Below, piece by piece: positions 52,896-58,739 of a stretch of DNA of 58,739 nt. The notes beneath the pieces were generated by a model. That model was given only the letters and a program-made list of their open reading frames with translations. It was not told the DNA's origin and ran no database searches. The DNA comes from Paracoccaceae bacterium. Lineage in GTDB: Bacteria; Pseudomonadota; Alphaproteobacteria; Rhodobacterales; Rhodobacteraceae. How positions within the stretch are numbered: position 1 is the first letter of the stretch; every line of letters starts with the position of its first letter. The DNA lies in contig JALUYI010000055.1 of NCBI GenBank assembly GCA_027013095.1, positions 71,475 through 130,213 of the forward strand, read 5' to 3'. The position numbers were made by a program, and so were the translations under genes.

Positions 52896-54329
52896 TCAAA
52901 GGCGAAGATCAAGGCCGTCTGAGATCAGAGGTTGAGGCCTGTTAAGACGAGTTTCGGGCCGAATGTCAGGCAACGTATCGGGTATTGAAGCACGACTTGA
53001 CCCACCATCTGACCAAACCCGGCGCTCCTGATTTTCGGCCCCCCGCTGATCCGAGCCTGAAAACGAGAACCCAATATCGGTGAACCCCAGATCCTTGAGA
53101 TCCGCACTCAAGCTGTCAAGATGTTGTTTCAACAGATTTGAAACATCAGGATTCTCAGCCGAAATATGTAACGTAATCCCCGAATCATGCGTGTGCAGTT
53201 TCATGCGAACCCGGCCAAGGCTGGCCGGATCAAGGCTGATTTCCGTTAGTTGTCCGGGGCTGTCGGAAACCGCTCGCATAATCTGCGCAGACACCAGACG
53301 CGCCTGTTCCAAACCAGCTGGCCCAATCTGTCCCCGCGCGCCCAGTGATGCCGGATCAACGTGTCTTGCATGGGCCAGAGCCCCATCCGGAAAACCGGGC
53401 GTGCTTGCAGAAACCACCGAAGTCAAGCGCTTTGAGGCATCGTCCGACCCGTTGCCATCAGCGTTCAACGTTCGGTCCCGTTTTTGCTCGATAGCGTGGG
53501 CACGCCTTGTCCTCGGGTGTGGAATAGGTTTCGCTCGCCGTAAACGCAGCGTTGACGGCCGACCCACACCCCCCCCATCGTCGCGCTTCGCATTTGCCAG
53601 CACCCGCGTTGACATCCCCACGGGCGGCTTTGAATCATGACGAGGCACCGCGCCGTGCCATTTCATACCCTCGATTGTATCCCCCGACTTTATCGGCTCG
53701 TTCTCGCCCCTCTTTAACGGGCTGCTCTGGTGGCGAGGGATTGCGATCGTCGCAACGGCGGCGCGATTGGGGTTTGAAACCAGCGATGCCTCAATGCCGG
53801 GCGTGAAATTGCTGGGCGGTCGGCTTTGCGCCGTGTGCGGCTTCCCCCTAATGCCTCTGGCGACACTTGCCCCGACCTGCGCCCTGTCCGGATTATCCAT
53901 ACGCCCTGGGTCCGCCTGCCCTTGTTTCAGATGCTGTGAAAAAGTGCTTCTTTTCTGCCGCTCCCCCGCGCCCCAAAAGGCCGCATGTTGCAACTTTCCA
54001 CGTGCTAAAATATCCGCTTTCGCCGTCTTTGGCAGTAGAAGCGATTGCCGATCCGGCATTTTCCACCGCCGACCGTTATCCGGCTTGTGATGCAGTAAAT
54101 CAGCCATGGCGTCACCGGGTCGAATGCCCGGAACGTGTCGCGATCCCCCTGATTTCTCTGGTGCGATTGTCCGGTCCGGTGGGGCCGCAACACCAAAAGC
54201 GGCCAGGAACAAGTTTTTCGAATCCGCAGACGCCCGGTTTTTGTCCGCCTTGTCCCGCACCTCCTGAGCTCGCCGCCACCGCATATCCGAAGAATCAGTC
54301 CTTAATTTTGAGGCTCTATGCATATCCAT
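52896..54329 (-). CDS. fliK: Flagellar hook-length control protein FliK
   Basis: 477 residues if translation starts at ATG 54329 (ATG 54323 is two codons in). The first ~330 residues are low-complexity, Arg/Pro/Ser-rich and probably disordered, the molecular ruler part. The C-terminal Flg_hook domain is clear: LTEISLDPASLGRVRMKLHTHD, LHISAENPDVSNLLKQHLDSLSADLKDLGF, about residues 360-425. It measures hook length and switches export specificity. The frame stays open to 54713, but that stretch is antisense to flgJ and is rejected. The exact start is uncertain. Confidence 0.85.
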   Translation of the reverse strand: MDMHRASKLRTDSSDMRWRRAQEVRDKADKNRASADSKNLFLAAFGVAAPPDRTIAPEKSGGSRHVPGIRPGDAMADLLHHKPDNGRRWKMPDRQSLLLPKTAKADILARGKLQHAAFWGAGERQKRSTFSQHLKQGQADPGRMDNPDRAQVGASVARGIRGKPHTAQSRPPSNFTPGIEASLVSNPNRAAVATIAIPRHQSSPLKRGENEPIKSGDTIEGMKWHGAVPRHDSKPPVGMSTRVLANAKRDDGGGVGRPSTLRLRRAKPIPHPRTRRAHAIEQKRDRTLNADGNGSDDASKRLTSVVSASTPGFPDGALAHARHVDPASLGARGQIGPAGLEQARLVSAQIMRAVSDSPGQLTEISLDPASLGRVRMKLHTHDSGITLHISAENPDVSNLLKQHLDSLSADLKDLGFTDIGFSFSGSDQRGAENQERRVWSDGGSSRASIPDTLPDIRPETRLNRPQPLISDGLDLRL

Positions 54330-54429
54330 TCCAGATCGGTCCTGTCTGCCGCAAGTTTTTCGCAAACAAGTTACCAATTCTTTACCTTGGGCGATCAAAT
54401 TCAAGAAAGTTGTAGAGACCGGAGGCCCC

Positions 54430-54729
54430 ATGATTACACGAATGATGCCCGCAGCCCCAGTGCAAAGACCCGGGCCAAACCCTGTCTCGGCACCGCAAGA
54501 CCCGGGGATAAAAGCAGCGGCCACCGCATTTGAATCCAGCTTTATCGCGGAAATGCTGAAAGAGGCAGGCGCGGGAAAATCCCGGCAAACCTTCGGTGGT
54601 GGCGCAGGCGAGCAGGCCTTTTCGTCCTTTTTACTGTCTGCCGAGGCCGAAAAAATTGCCCAAGCCGGTGGTTTTGGACTAACCGAGCGAATCATGCAGT
54701 CGATGAAAGCCACAAAAGACCATGGATAG
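54430..54729 (+). CDS. flgJ: FlgJ-type rod-binding protein (no muramidase domain)
   Basis: 99 residues. KAAATAFESSFIAEMLKEAGAGKSRQTFGGGAGEQAFSSFLLSAEAEKIAQAGGFGL, split over the FlgJ N-terminal (rod-binding) pattern, covers nearly all of it. The peptidoglycan-hydrolase domain of enteric FlgJ is absent, as usual in alphaproteobacteria, where a separate enzyme (SltF-type) does that job. It is divergent from fliK, with 100 bp between the starts, and overlaps the flgN-like gene by 8 bp. A GACCGGAGG site precedes the ATG. Confidence 0.9.
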   Translation: MITRMMPAAPVQRPGPNPVSAPQDPGIKAAATAFESSFIAEMLKEAGAGKSRQTFGGGAGEQAFSSFLLSAEAEKIAQAGGFGLTERIMQSMKATKDHG

Positions 54730-55087
54730 GACGGAGAAAAATTTTCGCCGGATTGCCAGTATTCTTGACGACACCAGAGATGCGCTGGTGGCCGGAAACT
54801 TTGCCGCGCTGGCCGGGCTGAACGCCAAACTTCTCCGCCTCACCGCCACGTTTGACGGTTCGCGCGCGGCCCCCCCGGCTTTGTGCCGCGCATCCGAGGT
54901 CGCGACCTTGAAGTCAAAGGCGGAGCGAAACCAACGCCTGCTGGCCGCCTCGATTCGCGGGTTCAAACAGGCCGCAGGTCGGCACAGGGAGGTCCGCTCG
55001 GCCCTTTTCTCCTGCCGCGCATATGACAAAAACGGATGCGCCGTCACCATTGATGCCACCGAACCAGATGTCGAAACCCGAAAATGA
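54722..55087 (+). CDS. flgN: FlgN-type flagellar chaperone
   Basis: 121 residues, all-alpha, starting MDRTEKNFRRIASILDDTRDALVAGNF. ALAGLNAKLLRLTATF and LKSKAERNQRLLAASIRGFKQA match the FlgN pattern of helix pairs with a conserved Asn/Leu near the middle. FlgN escorts the hook-filament junction proteins FlgK and FlgL to the export gate; those genes are not in the window. It overlaps flgJ by 8 bp. The family match is weak at sequence level, so other flagellar chaperones are possible. Confidence 0.7.
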   Translation: MDRTEKNFRRIASILDDTRDALVAGNFAALAGLNAKLLRLTATFDGSRAAPPALCRASEVATLKSKAERNQRLLAASIRGFKQAAGRHREVRSALFSCRAYDKNGCAVTIDATEPDVETRK

Positions 55088-55130
55088 TAGCAAAAGTTTT
55101 AGACGAATTTTTTGCTAAAAAACAAATACG

Positions 55131-55145
55131 TTAGGGGCACGTTAA
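55131..55145 (+). promoter_or_regulatory. Candidate CtrA box upstream of flagellin
   Basis: TTAG-N7-TTAA differs from the CtrA consensus TTAA-N7-TTAA at one base. It lies 156 bp before the flagellin start. CtrA controls flagellar genes in Rhodobacterales, but a single near-match is weak evidence. Confidence 0.3.
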
Positions 55146-55265
55146 GGGTTTGCATCCAAGGTCGGGGAGCATCCTTGAGGGGTGGCGCGGAACGCAGCAC
55201 TGCCATTCTCCGCAGACGTCAGAAGGACGGAAACCTGCCGCACGAACCCGCGGTGTTCTGAAATC

Positions 55266-55281
55266 CGGCGAAAAATCGCCG
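55266..55281 (+). promoter_or_regulatory. Hairpin in the flagellin mRNA leader
   Basis: CGGCGA-AAAA-TCGCCG ends 8 nt before the AAGGA site of fliC. An outer ACGAA/TTCGT pair (55242-55246 with 55282-55286) may stack on it. FlbT, encoded downstream, binds flagellin leaders in Caulobacter, so this is a candidate target. Confidence 0.4.
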
Positions 55282-55300
55282 TTCGTCTAAAGGAATGAAA

Positions 55301-56776
55301 ATGTCCAGTATCCTAACAAACGCCACCAGCCTTGTCGCGTTGCAAACCCTGAAATCCATCAATCAGGGTCTCTCGGACACGCAAAATGCGATATCGACCG
55401 GCAAAAAGGTCGCCACGGCCAAGGACAACGCGGCCGTCTGGTCCGTCTCAAAGGTCATGAGTTCTGACGTCGAGGGTTTCAAGTCGATCTCCGACAGCTT
55501 GGCTCTGGGAAAATCCACCATTGCAGTGGCCAGGCAGGGCGCCGAAACCGTGACCAAGCTGCTGACATCCATGAAAACCAAGATCATCACGGCCCAAGGC
55601 GCCAACGTTGACCGGGGAAAAATCAACGCTGATATCTCGGCCCTTCGGGACCAGATCAAATCCGTGGTTTCCGCCGCCCAGTTCAACGGCCTCAACCTGA
55701 TCAAGGGATTCAAGTCTGTTGACGTGCTGTCTTCGCTTAACCGTGCCAGCGACGGCTCGGTGACCGCGGCCAATATAACGGTCGCCCGCCACGATCTCTC
55801 CACCGACGCCGGTGTTTACGGAACCGGATCCTCGCTGTCCTCCAATGTCACCGCCAGCGCGTCCTCCGTCTCCAATGCCGGAAAAACCCAGACCCTGACA
55901 GTCGGCGGATCAATCGCCTCGGGTGACACGTTCAATTTTACCATCGGTGGAACCCAGGTCAGCTTCACTGCAACCACGACCGCCGTCAATGATGTCGCAA
56001 CGGGGTTGCGCAACGCGATCGCCGCGGCCGGGATCGCCAACATCACCGCCTCGGGGAGCGGGGCCAATGTCGTCGTCACCTCGACCAACAAGTTCGCGGC
56101 TACCTCGCTGTCGGACAGCAAGACATCGACTAACGGCACATTGACCCTCTCGGGCACCAGTATTGCAGCGCGCGCTGAGACGCTGACCTTCTCGACTTCG
56201 ACGACGGTTGCGGCAGGTGACAGCTATCGAGCCACGATTGGTGGAGTAAACTATGACTATGTCGCCTCCGCCGGTCAGAACTACTTGGACGTTGCCAAAG
56301 GCCTGAAAGGTGTGATCGACAAGGCGGGTCTTGCCAATATCTCGACCAAGGTCACCACCGATTCGACGACGGGGGCGGCGATCCTTCAAATCGACAACAA
56401 TGGCAGCAGCCTGAGCCTCTCCGCAGCTGGCGCAGCAGGAGGAACCCAGACCGGGGGTCTTGCCGCTCTAGCCGGGATCGACGTTTCGACAAAATCCGGG
56501 GCCGCGGCTGCCCTTGGCAACATCGAGAACTTGCTGCAGACCTCGATCAATGTGGCGGCGGATTTCGGTTCGGCGCAGGGACGCATCCAGACCCAGAACG
56601 ATTTTGTCAGCAAATTGACAGATTCGCTCAAGTCAGGGGTCGGCTCTCTCGTCGACGCCAACATGGAAGAGTCCTCAGCGCGGCTCCAGGCTCTTCAGGT
56701 CCAGCAACAACTTGGTGTGCAATCGCTGTCCATCGCGAACAAGGCGCCGCGTCAGCTCCTGTCGCTGTTCCGTTAA
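55301..56776 (+). CDS. fliC: Flagellin
   Basis: 491 residues from ATG 55301 (AAGGA at 55290-55294; ATG 55295 is too close). The N-terminal D0/D1 is at 1-165 (NQGLSDTQNAISTGKKVATAKDNAAVWSV split), and the C-terminal D1/D0 is at about 400-491, ending SIANKAPRQLLSLFR. Between them are two copies of a ~70-80-residue beta-rich module (198-262 and 293-373) with GDTFNFTIGG and GDSYRATIGG cores, like Flagellin_IN repeats. It forms the filament. The length equals that of Rhodobacter sphaeroides FliC and is larger than that of many roseobacters. Confidence 0.97.
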   Translation: MSSILTNATSLVALQTLKSINQGLSDTQNAISTGKKVATAKDNAAVWSVSKVMSSDVEGFKSISDSLALGKSTIAVARQGAETVTKLLTSMKTKIITAQGANVDRGKINADISALRDQIKSVVSAAQFNGLNLIKGFKSVDVLSSLNRASDGSVTAANITVARHDLSTDAGVYGTGSSLSSNVTASASSVSNAGKTQTLTVGGSIASGDTFNFTIGGTQVSFTATTTAVNDVATGLRNAIAAAGIANITASGSGANVVVTSTNKFAATSLSDSKTSTNGTLTLSGTSIAARAETLTFSTSTTVAAGDSYRATIGGVNYDYVASAGQNYLDVAKGLKGVIDKAGLANISTKVTTDSTTGAAILQIDNNGSSLSLSAAGAAGGTQTGGLAALAGIDVSTKSGAAAALGNIENLLQTSINVAADFGSAQGRIQTQNDFVSKLTDSLKSGVGSLVDANMEESSARLQALQVQQQLGVQSLSIANKAPRQLLSLFR

Positions 56777-56785
56777 TCCGATCTT

Positions 56786-56812
56786 GGCGGAGGGTGGTCG
56801 CCACCTTCCGTC
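56786..56812 (+). terminator. 12-bp hairpin directly after flagellin
   Basis: 56786-56797 pairs with 56801-56812 (two G-T pairs, 3-nt loop TCG), 9 nt after the fliC stop. There is no T-run, so it probably protects the abundant flagellin mRNA or partly blocks read-through into flaF. Confidence 0.6.
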
Positions 56813-56856
56813 AGCCACCTGAACCTGTCGATCATCACGCCAAGGAATAAGTTGGA

Positions 56857-57237
56857 ATGACCCCCCTCAACCTTGCCCGCACAGCATATGCCACAGCGCG
56901 CACCACAATTCGCACCGATAAGCGCATGGAATACGATCTGTTTACACAGATCACCCGCGACCTCGTCCGCACCAGTAAGGATCAGGCCACTGCCTTCAGC
57001 GCAATGGTGCGTGCACTGAACGACAATCGCAGACTCTGGACGCTGATTGCCATCGATCTTGCCTCACCTGAAAATGCGCTGCCTGATAATCTGAAGGCGC
57101 GTTTATTGTCACTCGCCGCTTTTACCGAAACCCATACGGAAAAGGTGCTGTGCGGTGCTGCAGACGTGTCGATCCTCGTTGAAATCAACCAGAGCGTCAT
57201 GCGCGGCCTGAATCAGGGAAAAGGCATCGCAGCATGA
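56857..57237 (+). CDS. flaF: Flagellar biosynthesis regulator FlaF
   Basis: 126 residues. YATARTTIRTDKRMEYDLFTQITRDL and ALNDNRRLWTLIAIDLASPENALPDNLKARLLSLAAF match FlaF. ILVEINQSVMRGL is the conserved end. In Caulobacter FlaF is needed for flagellin secretion and opposes FlbT. It lies 80 bp after fliC and overlaps flbT by 4 nt (ATGA). It is cytoplasmic and helical. Confidence 0.93.
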   Translation: MTPLNLARTAYATARTTIRTDKRMEYDLFTQITRDLVRTSKDQATAFSAMVRALNDNRRLWTLIAIDLASPENALPDNLKARLLSLAAFTETHTEKVLCGAADVSILVEINQSVMRGLNQGKGIAA

Positions 57238-57638
57238 GTGGCCTTGTCCTGAAACTTGGTCCCGGCGAACGGGTCCTGATCAACGGCGCCGTCATCGAGA
57301 ACGGTGACCGTCGTAACCGCCTACATATCTTGACTCCGAACGCCAACATATTGCGGTTGCGCGATGCAATCCACCCCGAAGAGGTCAATACTCCTGTGCG
57401 TCGCGTCTGCTATATCGCGCAGCTCATATTATCCGGTGACGCTGACCCCAGCGAAACACGCCAGCAACTGTTGCGGGGAATTGAGCAGCTCTCGCAAATC
57501 CTGACTGACCGCGACAGCAAGGGACAGTTGGACAAGGCCACGGAATCCATCCTGTCTGAACGGTATTACCATGCTCTGAAGGCCTTGCGCAGTCTGCTCC
57601 CCCGTGAGCAGCGGTTGTTAAGTGCAGCGCACGCATGA
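57234..57638 (+). CDS. flbT: Flagellin synthesis repressor FlbT
   Basis: 134 residues. LVLKLGPGERVLINGAVIENGDRRNRLHILTPNANILRLRDAI, split, is the FlbT N-terminal domain, and YIAQLILSGD plus YYHALKALRSLLPREQRLL follow. FlbT binds the flagellin mRNA leader and promotes its decay until the hook is complete. It overlaps flaF at the start and the DUF1217 gene at the end, 4 nt each. Confidence 0.95.
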   Translation: MSGLVLKLGPGERVLINGAVIENGDRRNRLHILTPNANILRLRDAIHPEEVNTPVRRVCYIAQLILSGDADPSETRQQLLRGIEQLSQILTDRDSKGQLDKATESILSERYYHALKALRSLLPREQRLLSAAHA

Positions 57639-58480
57639 GCTTCCAACCAATAACACCCTTGGGCGGCTTGCCGGGCTGGAACTTTCTGCGCAGAACCCAG
57701 GCAAACCAGCGCGCCGCCTTTGACCGCTCACCCGAACTGCAACGCAGGATCTCGCATTTCAAAGCAGTTATTGCATCGGTGAAAACCCCTCAGGACCTCA
57801 CCAGGGACCGGGAGGCTCTGATGGTCGCACTTGGGGCCTTCGGGCTGGATGCCGACCTCAACAAGGGCTTCTTTATCAGAAAAGTTCTAAGCGAAGGGGT
57901 CACCAACCCCCGTTCTTTTGCCAACCGCCTCGCCGACAAACACTACGCCAATTTTTCACGCGCCTTCGGCTTTGGCGATCCAGGAGGTCCGCTCACCGCT
58001 AAATCAGGTTTTGCCAACAAGATCATCGAGGCGTACAGAACACGACAATTTGAAATCGCAGTCGGGAAAAGCGATCCCTCCCTGCGCCTCGCCCTGGGAT
58101 TCAGGCGTGAGATCTCGGGGATCGCAGCCCAATCGGGAAACGGGAACACCAAATGGTACCGCATCCTCGGATCGCCACCACTCCGGAAGGTCATTGAAGA
58201 GGCATTGCACCTGCCAAAATCATTCGCCAGCCTGAAACTTGAACGTCAGATTTCAACCCTCAAGGACCGAATATTCGGCCTCTATGGCAGTTCCAGCGTC
58301 GACGTCTTTTCCAAAGCCGGCAACGTGGAAAAAATGATCCGGCTCTTTCTCGTGGCGCGCGATCTTTCAGGGCATTCAACCCGCCACGACCCGTCTTCAG
58401 CAGCCTTGACGATTCTCAGCGACAAGTCATCGTCAAACGGGTCTGACCCTATGGCGGCAATCTTTTCGGCTCTCTATTGA
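57635..58480 (+). CDS. DUF1217 family flagellar-associated protein
   Basis: 281 residues. It begins MSFQPITPLGGLPGWNFLRRTQANQRAAFDRSPELQR and contains the DUF1217 core (DREALMVALGAFGLDADLNKGFFIRKVLSEG, ANRLADKHYANFSRAFGFGD, split). DUF1217 proteins occur in alphaproteobacterial flagellar clusters and have no defined function. No signal peptide is seen; the C-terminus is Ser-rich. Overlap with flbT suggests it belongs to the flagellin operon. It is the last gene before the insertion sequence. Confidence 0.88.
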   Translation: MSFQPITPLGGLPGWNFLRRTQANQRAAFDRSPELQRRISHFKAVIASVKTPQDLTRDREALMVALGAFGLDADLNKGFFIRKVLSEGVTNPRSFANRLADKHYANFSRAFGFGDPGGPLTAKSGFANKIIEAYRTRQFEIAVGKSDPSLRLALGFRREISGIAAQSGNGNTKWYRILGSPPLRKVIEEALHLPKSFASLKLERQISTLKDRIFGLYGSSSVDVFSKAGNVEKMIRLFLVARDLSGHSTRHDPSSAALTILSDKSSSNGSDPMAAIFSALY

Positions 58481-58560
58481 AAAAGAACGGCCTCCTGAAT
58501 AGAAATCCAGACCTATCTCGACCCGAGACCAGAACAACAGCTGGCGCACCGGCGCCCCCA

Positions 58561-58615
58561 CTATTTTTCCAGATACGCCTGATAGGCCCAAATCAGGATC
58601 ACGGCGCCGACAACC
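58561..58615 (-). pseudogene. Truncated 3' end of a membrane-protein gene cut by the IS element
   Basis: On the minus strand a frame ending at TAG 58561-58563 reads VVGAVILIWAYQAYLEK, a likely final transmembrane helix with a charged end. Its upstream continuation lies inside the IS end. I do not recognise the gene. Only about 17 codons are visible, so it may be a chance frame. Confidence 0.25.
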
Positions 58616-58646
58616 GAGCTATGCCCAAAAGTTGGTGACGCTGTAA
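58616..58646. mobile_element. Right end / terminal inverted repeat of an IS256-type element
   Basis: Non-coding stretch between the transposase stop and the flanking sequence, beginning GAGCTATGCCCAAAAGTTGG. This layout (about 30 bp between stop codon and terminus, GAG-type end) fits IS256-family ends. The other end is outside the window, so the exact boundary and target duplication cannot be confirmed. Confidence 0.45.
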
Positions 58647-58739
58647 TCAGGCGGCATGTTTTTCCTGCTTGATCCCGTCCTTGAATTCAACCCCCTCGAT
58701 AATTTCTGGCAGGCGAAACGCGCCATCGAGTTTGCGCCA
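58647..58739 (-). mobile_element. IS256-family transposase, C-terminal fragment (runs off the window)
   Basis: The last 30 codons of a minus-strand gene, ending TGA at 58647-58649. They read KLDGAFRLPEIIEGVEFKDG and then a charged tail. This resembles the C-terminus of mutator/IS256-type transposases (a K-L-G-x-x-x-L-P-x-x-I-x-G-V-x-F-x-D-G pattern). The catalytic DDE region is outside the window, so it cannot be said whether the element is intact. Confidence 0.6.

Noticed and set aside
54330-54713. 5' extension of the fliK frame across flgJ
   Set aside because: The extra 128 residues are antisense to the clear rod-binding protein and have no FliK character.
55130-55160. Sigma-54 promoter for flagellin (GGCAC ... 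TTGC)
   Set aside because: The GG and GC elements are 14 bp apart instead of the required 10.

Overview
The window reads as chromosomal DNA of an alphaproteobacterium of the Rhodobacterales (roseobacter/Rhodobacteraceae type). Pointers are the high-GC coding style, the rpsT / rhodanese / dnaA-dnaN-recF-gyrB block beside mutM-ubiE-ubiB, FlaF and FlbT next to flagellin, pmbA-cysQ-DUF4170-waaA-lpxK, argH-lptM-lysA, and PhaR-type operators in front of phbA-phbB. It is almost entirely genes, with many 1-4 nt start/stop overlaps. No tRNA, rRNA or CRISPR array was seen.

Layout. 1-3.6 kb: tail of an iron-sulfur protein, an oppositely oriented periplasmic-binding-protein-like/cytochrome c fusion, and a tightly coupled set DUF6494 / Mrp ATPase / degenerate biotin-lipoate-ligase-like protein / DUF6505, probably the accessory end of a formate-dehydrogenase-type molybdoenzyme cluster to the left. 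3.6-5.8 kb: HxlR regulator divergent from an extradiol-type dioxygenase and a double-CDGSH protein, then an L,D-transpeptidase lipoprotein. 5.9-14.7 kb: rlmN, an IalB-family protein, a Do/HtrA protease, mprF, a polyprenyl diphosphate synthase, DUF2007, a TrmN6-type methyltransferase and a YdcH-type small protein. 14.8-17.8 kb: phbA-phbB and a stand-alone EAL phosphodiesterase. 17.9-26.3 kb: tag, sterol desaturase, TlpA thioredoxin, argH-lptM-DUF2834-lysA and TIGR02302. 26.4-27.1 kb: a VIT/CCC1 metal transporter. 27.3-33.4 kb: flagellar operon flgB-flgC-fliE-fliQ-flgF-flgG-flgA-flgH-fliL, divergent from fliI. 33.7-39.3 kb: pmbA, cysQ, DUF4170, waaA, lpxK and an alpha/beta hydrolase. 39.3-47.7 kb: gyrB, recF, dnaN, dnaA, rhodanese, rpsT and an enoyl-CoA hydratase, all on the minus strand. 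47.7-52.0 kb: mutM divergent from ubiE-ubiB, then a choline-kinase-like phosphotransferase. 52.2-58.5 kb: a second flagellar group, fliK-flgD divergent from flgJ-flgN, followed by flagellin, flaF, flbT and DUF1217. The right edge holds the 3' end of an IS256-type insertion sequence that seems to cut into another gene.

How the genes work together. Rod/hook/export genes (flgB-fliL, fliI) and the flagellin group with its FlaF/FlbT control pair belong to one flagellar system but lie 19 kb apart, separated by lipid A and replication genes. Envelope functions recur: MprF, LptM, WaaA, LpxK, YkuD, TlpA and HtrA. No clear phage defence or biosynthetic system is present. The least understood parts are the left-edge DUF6494/Mrp/DUF4444/DUF6505 module and its binding-protein/cytochrome fusion. 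Start sites, families and motifs come from reading the sequence; no database search was possible.
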